Shown here in pieces: positions 42,739 through 52,263 of a stretch of DNA of 64,000 nt. The notes below the pieces were generated by a model that saw nothing but the letters and a program-made list of their open reading frames with translations, ran no database searches and had not been told where the DNA came from. Positions within the stretch are counted from its first letter, which is position 1, and every line of letters begins with the position of its first letter. Made by a program: the position numbers and the translations under genes. Source of the DNA: Rhodovibrionaceae bacterium (GTDB lineage: Bacteria; Pseudomonadota; Alphaproteobacteria; Kiloniellales; DSM-21159); assembly GCA_028279885.1 (NCBI GenBank), contig JANQMX010000029.1, forward strand, positions 62,001 through 126,000, given 5' to 3'.

Positions 42739-44316
42739 CTAGTCGTAGCGCTTGAAGACCAGGTCCGGGTCGCGCTCCATCTGCTCGACCAGCGCGACCT
42801 CCCAGGTCAGGTAGGCCCGCATGTGGTCCTCGATCGAGCCGACTTCGTCATAGGGCTTGTACCAGACGTCTTGCGGGTCGGCCTCGGCCGGACCGCCGCT
42901 TTCGAGCGGCAGTCCGGCGGCGCGCCAAGCGGGGTTTCCGCCTTCAAGCACGCGAACCTGCGCGGCGGTGTCACTGCGGAGCAGGTCTGAGGCAGCGAAG
43001 CGGCAAAGATCGAGGTCATCGCCGGTCAGGATGACATCACGGCCGCTGACGTCCGGAAGGGATGCCCGGCTAGCCCAGACCGCGCCGGGGATGTGGCCTT
43101 CGCGGAAGGTGAGCGAGGTCGCGAGATCGAGCATCATGGGTGCCGACCGCTCCCGCATGCCCTGGAGTTCGGCCAAAGAGACCGTCGCCGCCCGAAGCGG
43201 CTCAGGAATGGTCGGTAGCCGGCGCGGCGCCGGCCCCGTCTCCAAGGCTCCGGTCAGGCCACCGTCCAGCACCACGGCATCGCGCCACCCCATCTGCTGC
43301 AGCCAAGAGGCTGTCATCTTAGCTCGCACGCCGTTGTCGTCGATCAGCACCAAGCGGGCATTGAGCACGGCGACATACTCGTCGGTGGCCTGCACCAGCT
43401 GGCCGCCCGGCGCGGAGACCGAGCCCGGCAGGTGGCCGGCTAAGAATTCCTCCGGCGCGCGTACGTCGAGGAGATAGAGGCTGCGGTGTTCGGCCTCGGC
43501 TTGCCAGCGCGCCAAGGTCGCCCGGTCGATGGTCCGCACGCCGAAGCGCTCGGCCACCTGCGCAGCTCGCTCCTGGGCCATCTTAACAGCCGTGGCACTG
43601 GGAATGGGTGCGACGCGATCCTGCCCGCGCTCCAAATCGAAGCCGGCCAGATGCCAGCCCATGGTACCGTCCTTCAGCGCATAGACCGGATTGGGGATGC
43701 CGGCGTTGACCAGCGACTGGCAGCCGATGATGGAGCGGGTGCGGCCGGCGCAGTTGACCACCAACGTGGTCTCGGGATTGGGCGCGAGATCGGCGACACG
43801 ATGAACCAGCTCCGCGCCGGGCGTATCGATGCCACCGGGAATGTTCATGAGATTGAATTCGTCGAAGGGCCGGCTATCGAGGATCACCATGTCGACCCCG
43901 GCGTCCACCATGGCCTTGACCTCTTCGGCCGGCAGGCGCGGCGTGCCGTAGGTGATCTCGACGAACTCGCCGAAGGCCTTGCTGGGGACGTTGACGCCGC
44001 TGAAGACTTCATGGCCGGCCTCCCGCCAGGCAGCGAGCCCGCCGCTCAGAAGCGAGACATCGCTATAGCCCAGCTCCGTCAGACGTGCCGCGCCTTCGCT
44101 TGCCAGCCGTCCCTCACCCCCGTCCATGACGACGATGGGGACCGAGCGCCGTGGCAAAAGCTGCCAGGCGATCAGCTCAACGCGGCTTAGGGGAAAGCAG
44201 CGCGCTAACAGCAAATGCTCCTTGGCGAAGGCGCCCTCCTCGCGCAGGTCGAGCAGGGCCAACTCCTCGCCGCCGCGCAGGGCACGCTTTAGTGCCGCGA
44301 CAGAGATCTCACGCAT
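42739..44316 (-). CDS. Four-domain rhodanese-like sulfurtransferase with one active cysteine
   Basis: A 525-aa cytoplasmic protein made of four rhodanese-like domains, about residues 1-108, 118-235, 260-370 and 385-490. Only the second has an active-site loop with Cys (VVNCAGRTRS, Cys189). The other three have Asp or no Cys at that place (VVMDGGEGR, VLIDDNGVR, TGDDLDL) and are probably structural. The ATG overlaps the stop of the cysteine dioxygenase-like gene by one base, so the two are coupled. Together they suggest oxidation of a thiol and transfer of its sulfane sulfur. The donor and acceptor are unknown. Confidence 0.9.
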   Translation of the reverse strand: MREISVAALKRALRGGEELALLDLREEGAFAKEHLLLARCFPLSRVELIAWQLLPRRSVPIVVMDGGEGRLASEGAARLTELGYSDVSLLSGGLAAWREAGHEVFSGVNVPSKAFGEFVEITYGTPRLPAEEVKAMVDAGVDMVILDSRPFDEFNLMNIPGGIDTPGAELVHRVADLAPNPETTLVVNCAGRTRSIIGCQSLVNAGIPNPVYALKDGTMGWHLAGFDLERGQDRVAPIPSATAVKMAQERAAQVAERFGVRTIDRATLARWQAEAEHRSLYLLDVRAPEEFLAGHLPGSVSAPGGQLVQATDEYVAVLNARLVLIDDNGVRAKMTASWLQQMGWRDAVVLDGGLTGALETGPAPRRLPTIPEPLRAATVSLAELQGMRERSAPMMLDLATSLTFREGHIPGAVWASRASLPDVSGRDVILTGDDLDLCRFAASDLLRSDTAAQVRVLEGGNPAWRAAGLPLESGGPAEADPQDVWYKPYDEVGSIEDHMRAYLTWEVALVEQMERDPDLVFKRYD

Positions 44317-44924
44317 CAGCCGTCGCGTCTGTCGACGATGCCTTGCTGGACCGGAAACAGCCGCCACTCGCCGCTGCCGGCGTGCCAGTACTCGCGGCCA
44401 TAGAGCTTGTCGAGCGGAATGCCGTACATATGGAAGTTCAGGACACAGTCCTGTCCGTGAATATGAATGGAGTGCAGGTCCTCGGGCTCGAAAGCCACGG
44501 CACTGCCCGGCCCGACCTCTTGCCCGCCGCTACGCTCAGGCCCGGTCTCCGTCCGTTCGTAGAAGCGGTTCTCCTCGATGCCGTCGATACCGGCGATGAT
44601 CGCCCAGGTCTTGTGATTGTGCGGCGGCACATCGAGGCCGGAGCCTGAGACCTGGAGATAGAGCGACAGGGCCGGCTCGTTCTCGGCCGCCAGGAGGTAG
44701 AGGGCGTTGTTCTTTTCCACATCCGGGCCGGGCAGTGGAAAGTCCTCGGCGGCAAACAGCTCTCGCTTTTCGGCAAGACGCATGAGAAGCGCCTTTGCGT
44801 CATCGAGCTCGCGCCTACCGACTTCGCCACGGCCGAGCACTGCCTTCAGCGCATCCGTGGTCTCCCGCACAGCGGCGACCCGCGCCGCTTTGGTGTCGGT
44901 TTCGTCTCTTGCCAAGGCCGTCAT
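44316..44924 (-). CDS. Cysteine dioxygenase-type cupin
   Basis: A 202-aa single-domain cupin of the cysteine/thiol dioxygenase family. The iron ligands are HNH in VPPHNHKTWAII and a later His in DLHSIHIHGQ. Known members add O2 to the sulfur of cysteine, 3-mercaptopropionate or similar thiols to make sulfinates. An N-terminal helical part of about 70 residues precedes the cupin. Its coupling to the rhodanese gene suggests a thiol-catabolic pair. Which thiol is used cannot be told from the sequence. Confidence 0.87.
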   Translation of the reverse strand: MTALARDETDTKAARVAAVRETTDALKAVLGRGEVGRRELDDAKALLMRLAEKRELFAAEDFPLPGPDVEKNNALYLLAAENEPALSLYLQVSGSGLDVPPHNHKTWAIIAGIDGIEENRFYERTETGPERSGGQEVGPGSAVAFEPEDLHSIHIHGQDCVLNFHMYGIPLDKLYGREYWHAGSGEWRLFPVQQGIVDRRDG

Positions 44925-45040
44925 TGCTGCCTCCTGCGTTCCTCATGAGATTGGTGATTTCCAGCGAGACTAAGACATCGCTGGGGCCGGAAACAGAGCC
45001 TTCCTTGCCGCGCTGCTTTGCGCTGTGGCATGGCTAGCCG

Positions 45041-45850
45041 ATGGATACCCCCGCCAGTCTCAGCGAAGCAGCCTGTCGCGTGCTTGGCTGCCCGCAGCCC
45101 TCGGAGAAGGCTCGACTGACAGCCAGTTTCATAACGGCCTGGCGCGCCGGCGCGATCGAGGACATCGGCCAAGAGCAACCGCCGGACCGACCGGCGCGGC
45201 CGGCCGAGCCAGCCCTGAAAGCGCCGCGTGAGCTGGCCAAGCGCAAGATCACCCAGGCGCCGGCAGGGCGCATCGCGCTGCTCCACGCCCTGGCGCACAT
45301 CGAGCTCAACGCCATCGACCTGGCCTGGGACATCGTGGCGCGGTTCAACAGGGACGAGCTACCGCCGGCCTTCTACGACGATTGGCTACTGGTCGCCGAG
45401 GAGGAAGCCAAGCACTACAGCCTGCTCGCCGAACGACTGGAGGTCCTCGGCAGCCACTACGGTGCGCTGCCCGCCCACGACGGCCTCTGGCAGGCGGCGC
45501 AAGATACAAGTCACGATCTGCTGGCGCGACTGGCCGTGGTCCCTCTGGTGCTGGAGGCCCGCGGCTTGGACGTCACGCCGGCGATGATCCAACGCTTGAA
45601 GGCGGTCAACGACGAGGAGTCGGCCGCGGTTCTCGAGGTCATCTACCGGGACGAGATCGGCCACGTCGCCATCGGCCGCCGTTGGTTCCTCTGGGCTTGC
45701 CAAGCCCGCCGGCTCGACCCCCGCAAAGCCTGGATCGACGCCGTGCGACGCCACTTCAAGGGGCAGCTGAAGCCGCCCTTCAACGAAGCCGCGCGGCGCG
45801 AGGCCGGCTTGGAGCCCGAGGATTATCTACCGCTGGTCGATGTGCCATAG
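45041..45850 (+). CDS. DUF455 ferritin-like protein
   Basis: A 269-aa helical protein of the DUF455 family, ferritin-like proteins of unknown function. Possible di-iron ligands are in ALAHIELNAIDLAWD, VAEEEAKHYSLLAERL and YRDEIGHVAIGRRWF, each with Glu and His placed as in ferritin-like folds. Some homologues are described as tRNA-modification-like hydroxylases (MiaE type). It is divergent from the cupin gene; 116 bases separate them. Confidence 0.87.
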   Translation: MDTPASLSEAACRVLGCPQPSEKARLTASFITAWRAGAIEDIGQEQPPDRPARPAEPALKAPRELAKRKITQAPAGRIALLHALAHIELNAIDLAWDIVARFNRDELPPAFYDDWLLVAEEEAKHYSLLAERLEVLGSHYGALPAHDGLWQAAQDTSHDLLARLAVVPLVLEARGLDVTPAMIQRLKAVNDEESAAVLEVIYRDEIGHVAIGRRWFLWACQARRLDPRKAWIDAVRRHFKGQLKPPFNEAARREAGLEPEDYLPLVDVP

Positions 45851-46092
45851 AGCCGCGGCATAGCAGGGCTGCTTTGGCTTGGCCCCCCTGGCGCCACCTT
45901 TCCCCTTCAACTATTGTGCAAGAAGTCTTGTTAGGCTCCAGGCGGCAGGCAAACGCGCCGCCGAAAAGCCGTGGGGACCGCCGTCCAAGCGCTTCGACGG
46001 CTGGGGCCCGAAGAGCTGTAAAGGCCCTTGCTGCGCGCGGGGTCACCTGTTCAACGCCTGCCAAGGTACTCTTGTTCGAGGAGACATGCCCG

Positions 46093-47481
46093 ATGACCGA
46101 TCGTCCGAATTCGATCTCTGCCCGCGACGTGGCGGTCAACCTGCACCCCTATACCAATGCGCGGAAGCACGAGAAGAGCGGCGCGCTGGTGATCGACCAC
46201 GGCAAGGGCGTCATGGTCTACGATGAAGGTGGGAAAGAATACCTCGAAGGCCTGGCGGGTCTCTGGTGCGTCGCCGTGGGTTGGGGCGAGGACCGCTTGG
46301 TGAAGGCGGCGACCGAGCAGATGAAGCGCCTGCCCTACTATCACACCTTTGCGCACAAGGGCCACGAGCCCTCGGTGGCGCTGTCGGAGAAGCTCCTGAG
46401 CCTCGCGCCGGTGCCCATGAGTAAGGTGTTCTACACCAACTCCGGCTCGGAAGCGAACGACACGGTCGTCAAGCTGATCTGGTACTACAACAACGCCATC
46501 GGCAAACCGGAACGCAAGAAGATCATCAGCCGTATCAAGGGCTATCATGGCATCACAATCGCGTCCGGCAGCCTGACCGGCCTGCCCTACAACCACCAGG
46601 ATTTCGATCTGCCGATCAAGAACATCCTGCACACCGGCTGCCCGCACTACTACCGCTTCGCCGAGCAAGGTGAGAGCGAGGAAGCCTTCGCCACCCGGCG
46701 CGCCGAGGAGCTCGAACAGTTGATTTTGGCGGAGGGGCCCGAGACGGTCGCGGCCTTCATCGGAGAGCCGGTGATGGGCGCCGGCGGCGTCATCGTGCCG
46801 CCCGCAACCTACTGGGAGAAAATCCAGAAGGTTTGCCGCAAGTATGACGTCATGGTCATCGCCGACGAAGTGATCACCGGCTTCGGCCGCACCGGGCGCC
46901 TGTTCGGCAGCCAGACCTACGACATCAAGCCGGACATCATGGTGATGTCCAAGCAGCTCACCTCGGCCTACCTGCCGCTCTCCGCCATCATGATCTCCGA
47001 CAAGATCTACCAGGGCGTCGCCGACAACACGGCGAAGATCGGCACCTTCGGCCACGGCTTCACCGGCAGCGGCCACCCCGTCGCAGCGGCCGTGGCGCTG
47101 GAGAACATCAAGATCATCGAGGAGCGCGGCCTGGTCGAGCATGCTGCGCAGGTGTCTCCGCGCTTCATGGAACGACTGCGCGGCTTCGCCGATCACCCCT
47201 TGGTGGGCGAGACGTGCGGCGTGGGCCTGGTCGGCGCTGTCGAGCTGGTCGCCAACAAGGAGACCAAGGCCCCCTTCGACCCGATCGGTGCTGTCGGCGG
47301 CGAGTGCTTTGCCCGCTGCGAGGAGCATGGCCTGATCATTCGCAACCTTGGCGACCGCATCGCGTTCTGCCCACCGCTGATCATCTCCGAGGCGGAGATC
47401 GACACGATGTTCGACCGCTTCGGCAAGGCGCTCGACGAAACCAACGCGTGGGTCAACGCCAAGGGCATGGCGGCGGAGTAA
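46093..47481 (+). CDS. Class III PLP aminotransferase (putrescine/omega-amino acid type)
   Basis: A 462-aa PLP enzyme. It has EGLAGLWCVAVGWGEDRLV near the start, then TNSGSEANDTVVKL (PLP phosphate) and VIADEVITGFGRTGRLFG. The PLP lysine is in MSKQLTSAYLPLSA. The frame is open far upstream, but family similarity and GAGGAGA place the start at ATG 46093. Members transfer amino groups from putrescine, beta-alanine or other omega-amines to pyruvate. It precedes a polyamine-type importer in the same direction, so an imported diamine or polyamine is a likely substrate. Confidence 0.92.
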   Translation: MTDRPNSISARDVAVNLHPYTNARKHEKSGALVIDHGKGVMVYDEGGKEYLEGLAGLWCVAVGWGEDRLVKAATEQMKRLPYYHTFAHKGHEPSVALSEKLLSLAPVPMSKVFYTNSGSEANDTVVKLIWYYNNAIGKPERKKIISRIKGYHGITIASGSLTGLPYNHQDFDLPIKNILHTGCPHYYRFAEQGESEEAFATRRAEELEQLILAEGPETVAAFIGEPVMGAGGVIVPPATYWEKIQKVCRKYDVMVIADEVITGFGRTGRLFGSQTYDIKPDIMVMSKQLTSAYLPLSAIMISDKIYQGVADNTAKIGTFGHGFTGSGHPVAAAVALENIKIIEERGLVEHAAQVSPRFMERLRGFADHPLVGETCGVGLVGAVELVANKETKAPFDPIGAVGGECFARCEEHGLIIRNLGDRIAFCPPLIISEAEIDTMFDRFGKALDETNAWVNAKGMAAE

Positions 47482-47553
47482 GAAGCAGGCGCCATCCGGC
47501 AGACCGCCGCTTCGCCTCAAGCTCTGTAAGGCCTATGTCACAACCTGCTGCGG

Positions 47554-47566
47554 TGCAGTGCAGCAT
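47554..47566. promoter_or_regulatory. TGC-rich element upstream of the polyamine-type ABC operon
   Basis: TGCAGTGCAGCAT, identical to the 13-mer at 15418-15430, preceded by CTGCTGCGG and followed by GGGGTTGCTTT. It lies about 130 nt upstream of the ATPase ATG. Possible PhaR-like or other TGC-box operator; inference only. Confidence 0.3.
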
Positions 47567-47696
47567 GGGGTTGCTTTCGTCTGCCCAAAGGGTCAAATTC
47601 TCCGAGTCGAGGTGCAACACACCCGCACGCTGAAAACAAAAAAGGCGGCGAAAAACAAAGTGCCGTCTGGGCTAAACAGGGAAGGCCGAAGATGGC

Positions 47697-48791
47697 ATGA
47701 CGGGGCAGAACGACCATCTCGTTCGTTTCCGTGAGGTTCAAAAAAGTTACGACGGGGAAACGCTCGTCGTTAAGAACCTCAATCTCGATATCGCGCGCGG
47801 CGAGTTTCTGACGCTGCTGGGCCCCTCGGGCTCCGGCAAGACCACCTGTCTGATGATGCTGGCCGGATTCGAGTCGGCCACCCACGGCACCATCTATCTC
47901 GGCGATCATCCGATCAACAACGTGCCGCCGCACAAGCGCGGCATCGGCATGGTGTTCCAGAACTACGCGCTCTTTCCGCACATGACAGTGGGCGAGAATC
48001 TCTCCTTCCCGCTGGAAGTGCGGAACATCAGCAAGGCGGACGTTCAGAAGAAGGTCGAGCGGGCGCTGGAGATGGTGCAGCTCAGCGGTTATCAGCACCG
48101 GCGCCCCAGCCAGCTCTCAGGCGGGCAACAGCAGCGTGTCGCGCTGGCCCGCGCCCTGGTGTTCGAACCGACTTTGGTGCTGATGGACGAGCCGCTTGGT
48201 GCGCTCGACAAGCAGCTGCGCGAGCACATGCAGTACGAGATCAAGCACATCCACGAGAACCTGGGCGTGACCGTGGTCTATGTGACCCACGACCAGAGTG
48301 AGGCGCTGACCATGTCGAACCGCATCGCGGTGTTCAACGACGGGGTCATCCAGCAGCTCGATGCGCCCTCCGACCTTTATGAAAAGCCCGAGAACGCCTT
48401 CGTCGCCCAGTTCATTGGCGAGAACAATCGCCTGAAAGGTCATGTCCGCGACATGAACGGTTCGAGCTGCCGGGTCGAGCTCGACAACGGCCAAGGCGAG
48501 GTGCGGGCCCTGGCGGTCAACGTGACAGGCAGCGGCTCGCCGACAACGCTTTCGCTCCGCCCTGAGCGGGTGGCCATCGACCCGGTGCCGGGCAGCCTGC
48601 CCAACCATTTCGAGGCTCAGGTGGAGGAGCTTATCTACCTGGGCGACCACATCCGCACGCGGGTCAATGTGTGCGGAACAGATCAGTTCATCGTGAAGGT
48701 CCCGAACGCCCACGGGCATGCCAGCCTGAAGGAAGGCTCAACCGTAACCGTGGGTTGGGAGATCGATGACTGCAGGGCGTTGGATGCATGA
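47697..48791 (+). CDS. Polyamine-type ABC transporter ATP-binding protein (PotA-like)
   Basis: A 364-aa ATPase. Walker [10 protein letters not shown], signature [16 protein letters not shown] and Walker [19 protein letters not shown] are present. The C-terminal TOBE domain (about 280-360) has RPERVAIDP and [13 protein letters not shown]. This matches PotA/PotG subunits of spermidine/putrescine importers. It is the first transporter gene; a binding protein, a terminator and two permeases follow. ATG 47697 lies close after an ATGGCATGA short stop frame. Confidence 0.93.
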   Translation: MTGQNDHLVRFREVQKSYDGETLVVKNLNLDIARGEFLTLLGPSGSGKTTCLMMLAGFESATHGTIYLGDHPINNVPPHKRGIGMVFQNYALFPHMTVGENLSFPLEVRNISKADVQKKVERALEMVQLSGYQHRRPSQLSGGQQQRVALARALVFEPTLVLMDEPLGALDKQLREHMQYEIKHIHENLGVTVVYVTHDQSEALTMSNRIAVFNDGVIQQLDAPSDLYEKPENAFVAQFIGENNRLKGHVRDMNGSSCRVELDNGQGEVRALAVNVTGSGSPTTLSLRPERVAIDPVPGSLPNHFEAQVEELIYLGDHIRTRVNVCGTDQFIVKVPNAHGHASLKEGSTVTVGWEIDDCRALDA

Positions 48792-48877
48792 CGCGTCGGC
48801 GCCTCGCGGCTCGAACGGCCGCATAAGTGCAAAGTCGCCGGCAGCGACCGGCAGTAAACAGGGAGTATGACCAAGCT

Positions 48878-49963
48878 ATGAAACGATTTCTGATCGCGAG
48901 CGTGTCGGCCGCCGCCCTTGGCCTTTGGGCCGGGGCTGCAACGGCCGCCGACCAGTTGACCGTCGTCTCCTGGGGCGGCGCCTACACCATGAGCCAGGTG
49001 AAGGCCTATCACGAGCCCTACGAAGCCAAGAAGGGCATCGATATCCTCTCAGAGAACTACAACGGCGGTCTGGCCGAGATTAAGGCCCAGGTGGAAGCCG
49101 GCAACGTGACCTGGGATCTGGTCGATATGGAGCTGGCTGACATCGTGCGCGGCTGCGACGAGGGACTGCTCGAAGAGCTCGACCTCTCCGTGCTGCCGCC
49201 GGCGCCGGACGGTACACCGGCCAAGGAAGATTTCATTGCCGGCACGCTGCACGACTGCGGCGTGGCGACCATTCTCTGGTCGACGGTCTATGCCTATGAC
49301 TCGAGCAAAATCACCGGCGAGCAACCGCAGACCATCGCCGACTTCTTCGACACCGAGAAGTTCCCGGGCAAGCGCGGCATGCGCAAGACGCCGAAGGTGA
49401 ACCTGGAATTCGCCCTGATGGCCGACGGCGTGCCGGCCGAGGAGGTCTATGAGGTGCTATCGACGCCGGAAGGCGTGGACCGGGCCTTCGCCAAGCTCGA
49501 CACCATCAAGGACGATGTCGTCTGGTGGGAAGCCGGCGCCCAGCCGCCGCAGCTTCTGGCGGACGGTGAGGTCGCCCTGACCACGGCCTACAACGGACGC
49601 ATCTTCAATGCTGCGGCGTCCGAAGGGAAGCCTTTCGAGATCGTTTGGGATGGCCAGGTGTGGGACCTCGACCTTTGGGGTATTCCGAAAGGCTCGCCCA
49701 ACAAGGACGCGGCGATGGAGTTCATCAAGTTCTCCACCGACACCCAGCGCTTGGCGGACCAGGCCAGCTTTATCTCCTATGGCCCGGCGCGTCAGTCCTC
49801 GGTTCCCTTGATCGGCAAGCACTTCGAAGCCGGCGTTCCCATGGGGCCGCATATGCCGACGGCGCCTGACAACTTCAAAAACGCCGTCCAGAACGACTTC
49901 GAGTTCTGGGCCGACTATCAGGACGAGCTGAACGAGCGTTTCAACGCCTGGCTCGCTAACTGA
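48878..49963 (+). CDS. Polyamine-type periplasmic substrate-binding protein (PotD/F-like)
   Basis: A 361-aa binding protein with a Sec signal peptide (about residues 1-24, cleavage near ATAADQ). The mature start DQLTVVSWGGAYTMSQVKAY is typical of the PotD/PotF-like group. Later signs are GNVTWDLVDMELADIVRGCD and DLDLWGIPKGSPNKDAAMEF. ATG 48878 follows GGGAGTATGACC; an in-frame upstream ATG would bury the signal peptide. A strong terminator follows. The ligand is probably a polyamine or related organic cation. Confidence 0.93.
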   Translation: MKRFLIASVSAAALGLWAGAATAADQLTVVSWGGAYTMSQVKAYHEPYEAKKGIDILSENYNGGLAEIKAQVEAGNVTWDLVDMELADIVRGCDEGLLEELDLSVLPPAPDGTPAKEDFIAGTLHDCGVATILWSTVYAYDSSKITGEQPQTIADFFDTEKFPGKRGMRKTPKVNLEFALMADGVPAEEVYEVLSTPEGVDRAFAKLDTIKDDVVWWEAGAQPPQLLADGEVALTTAYNGRIFNAAASEGKPFEIVWDGQVWDLDLWGIPKGSPNKDAAMEFIKFSTDTQRLADQASFISYGPARQSSVPLIGKHFEAGVPMGPHMPTAPDNFKNAVQNDFEFWADYQDELNERFNAWLAN

Positions 49964-49976
49964 GTGGATGAGTACG

Positions 49977-50010
49977 AGAGGGCGGCCCTTGCGCCGCCCT
50001 CTTGCCTTTT
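49977..50010 (+). terminator. Intrinsic terminator after the polyamine-binding-protein gene
   Basis: AGAGGGCGGC and GCCGCCCTCT form a perfect ten-pair stem with a six-base loop (49977-50002), followed by TGCCTTTTC. It lies before the permease genes. As with the TRAP operon, it would favour binding protein over permease synthesis. Confidence 0.8.
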
Positions 50011-50085
50011 CTCGGCTGAATGCCGTTCGCCTAAGAGCCAATGGGCATTCAGGTCGGTCACGCAGATAAGGGCTGACGTGCGCAT

Positions 50086-51366
50086 ATGACCGATGCAGCA
50101 ATAACTGGTGTGGTGCCGCCGGCGAACGAACCGCTGACCACTGCCGACGGCCGCCCGCTGAAGTCCGCGCTGGCGCGCGCGGAGCGCATGCGGCGGGTCA
50201 AGGCCATGCTGCTCGTCCTGCCGTTGCTGCTCTTCATTGGCGTCAGCTTTCTCTTTCCCATCGCCTTGATGCTGTTCCGCTCGGTCGACAACCCGCTTGT
50301 CGCCGACCACATGCCGCGCACCGTTGCCGCCCTGGAAGCCTGGGACGACCGCAGCGAGCTGCCGGATGAGGCGGTCTATGCCGCCCTGGTGGCCGACCTC
50401 GCCGAAGCGCGTGAGGACCGCACCATCGGCCGACTCGCGACCCGCCTGAACTACGAAACGGGTGGTCTGCGCAGCACCATCACACGCACCGGCCGGCGCG
50501 CCGCACGTTTGGAACCGCCCTTCAAGGAAGCCCTGATCGACCTCAACGAGGACTGGGCCAATCCAGAGACCTTTGCGACCATCAAGCGGCTGGGGAATCG
50601 CCTCACCGACGTACAGTATCTCGCGGCCGTCGACCGGCGTTATGACGTGAACGACAACATCGTCGCCCAGCCCGAGGTGCGACAGATCTATGTCAGCAAC
50701 TTCATCCAGACCCTCTGGATGTCGATCATCGTCACCGTCGCCTGTTTGGTCTTGGGCTATCCCGTCGCCTACCTGCTGTCGATCCTGCCGCTACGCTATT
50801 CAAATGTCCTGATGATCTTGGTGCTGCTGCCGTTCTGGACGTCGCTGCTGGTGCGCACGACCTCCTGGATCGTGCTGCTGCAGACCGAAGGCATCATCAA
50901 CGACGTTCTCGTCTGGATTGGCATCCTGTCCGACGACGGGCGCATCCAGCTCATCTTCAACGCCGAGGGCACGGTGATCGCGATGACGCAGATCCTGCTG
51001 CCCTTCATGATTCTACCGCTCTACAGCGTGATGAAGACGATCCCACCGAGCTACACGCGGGCCGCCATGTCGCTCGGCGCCAACCGCTATTACGCCTTCT
51101 GGCGCGTCTATGCGCCCAATACCCTGCCGGGTGTCGGGGCCGGCTGCCTGCTCGTCTTCATTCTGGCCATCGGCTATTACATCACCCCGGCCCTGGTTGG
51201 CGGGCAGGACGGCATGATGATCTCCAACTTCATCGCCTATCACATGCAGCGGTCCCTCAACTGGGGCCTCGCCGCGGCGCTTGGCACCATCCTGCTGCTC
51301 GGCGTGCTGATCCTCTATTGGGTCTACAACAAGCTGGTCGGCATCGAACGGCTGAAGCTGGGATAG
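50086..51366 (+). CDS. Polyamine-type ABC transporter permease (PotB-like) with long insert
   Basis: A 426-aa inner-membrane permease. TM1 is at about residues 43-65 (LVLPLLLFIGVSFLFPIAL). A soluble insert of some 140 residues (about 70-205) follows, absent from E. coli PotB, which has about 285 residues. Then comes the usual block, ending in the EAA-type loop AAMSLGANRYYAFWRVYAPN. Its stop is eight bases before the next permease. The insert probably faces the periplasm and may touch the binding protein; this is inference. Confidence 0.9.
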   Translation: MTDAAITGVVPPANEPLTTADGRPLKSALARAERMRRVKAMLLVLPLLLFIGVSFLFPIALMLFRSVDNPLVADHMPRTVAALEAWDDRSELPDEAVYAALVADLAEAREDRTIGRLATRLNYETGGLRSTITRTGRRAARLEPPFKEALIDLNEDWANPETFATIKRLGNRLTDVQYLAAVDRRYDVNDNIVAQPEVRQIYVSNFIQTLWMSIIVTVACLVLGYPVAYLLSILPLRYSNVLMILVLLPFWTSLLVRTTSWIVLLQTEGIINDVLVWIGILSDDGRIQLIFNAEGTVIAMTQILLPFMILPLYSVMKTIPPSYTRAAMSLGANRYYAFWRVYAPNTLPGVGAGCLLVFILAIGYYITPALVGGQDGMMISNFIAYHMQRSLNWGLAAALGTILLLGVLILYWVYNKLVGIERLKLG

Positions 51367-51374
51367 GTGAAGCC

Positions 51375-52229
51375 ATGTTGAAACTCCCCAGCTACGCAAG
51401 CCCGCTCGAACGCGTTTGGCACTACGCCTTCATCGCAATCTGCGCCGGCGTGTTCCTCTTCCTGATCGCGCCCCTGATCGTCATCATCCCGCTGTCGTTC
51501 AATTCGCTCCCCTACTTCACCTTCACCGAGGAAATGCTGTCCCTGGAGAAGGAAGCTTTTTCGCTCCGCTGGTACGAGGATTTCTGGAGCCGCGACGTCT
51601 GGCGCCAGTCCATCCTAAACTCGCTGTTTATCGCCGTCTGCTCGACGGTCCTGGCGACGGCGCTGGGCACCATTGCCGCCCTCGGCCTGTCGCGCCCGCA
51701 TATGCCGTTCCGCGCTTTCATCATGGGCCTCTTGATCTCGCCCATGATCGTGCCGCTGATCATCACCGCAGCCGGCATCTTCTTCTTCTATGCCCAGATC
51801 GGCCTGACCGGCACCTATCTCGGCATCATCTTGGCGCACACCGCGCTCGGCACGCCCTTCGTCGTCATCACCGTGACCGCCACCCTGATCGGCTTCGACC
51901 ATTCGATGACGCGGGCCGCCGCCATGTGCGGCGCCGACCCGACCCGCGTCTTCTTCAAGGTCATCATGCCGCTTATCCTGCCCGGCGTGATCTCAGGCGC
52001 GCTCTTCGCCTTCGTCACCTCTTTCGACGAGGTGGTGGTGGTGCTGTTTGTCGCCAGCGTCGAGCAGCAGACCATTCCGAGGCAAATGTGGGCCGGCATC
52101 CGCGAGCAAATCAGCCCGACGATCCTGGCTGTCGCCACCTTGCTGATCGTCTTCTCCGTCGCGCTCCTAACCACCATCGAGCTGCTGCGGCGGCGCAGCG
52201 AGCGCCTGCGCGGCGTCACGCCTGCTTGA
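51375..52229 (+). CDS. Polyamine-type ABC transporter permease (PotC-like)
   Basis: A 284-aa permease with six predicted membrane segments. IAPLIVIIPLSFNSLPYF is in TM1, and the coupling loop is RAAAMCGADPTRVFFKVIMP, typical of PotC. ATG 51375 follows the previous stop by eight bases; the frame is open upstream but that part belongs to the PotB-like gene. It completes the importer (ATPase, binding protein, two permeases). Confidence 0.92.
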   Translation: MLKLPSYASPLERVWHYAFIAICAGVFLFLIAPLIVIIPLSFNSLPYFTFTEEMLSLEKEAFSLRWYEDFWSRDVWRQSILNSLFIAVCSTVLATALGTIAALGLSRPHMPFRAFIMGLLISPMIVPLIITAAGIFFFYAQIGLTGTYLGIILAHTALGTPFVVITVTATLIGFDHSMTRAAAMCGADPTRVFFKVIMPLILPGVISGALFAFVTSFDEVVVVLFVASVEQQTIPRQMWAGIREQISPTILAVATLLIVFSVALLTTIELLRRRSERLRGVTPA

Positions 52230-52263
52230 TATCACGCTGAACGAGAAGCCGAAGGAACGTGCC

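Noticed and set aside
46051..47520. A 489-codon open frame antisense to the aminotransferase
   Set aside because: It is a codon-bias shadow; the plus-strand class III aminotransferase has all PLP-binding motifs.
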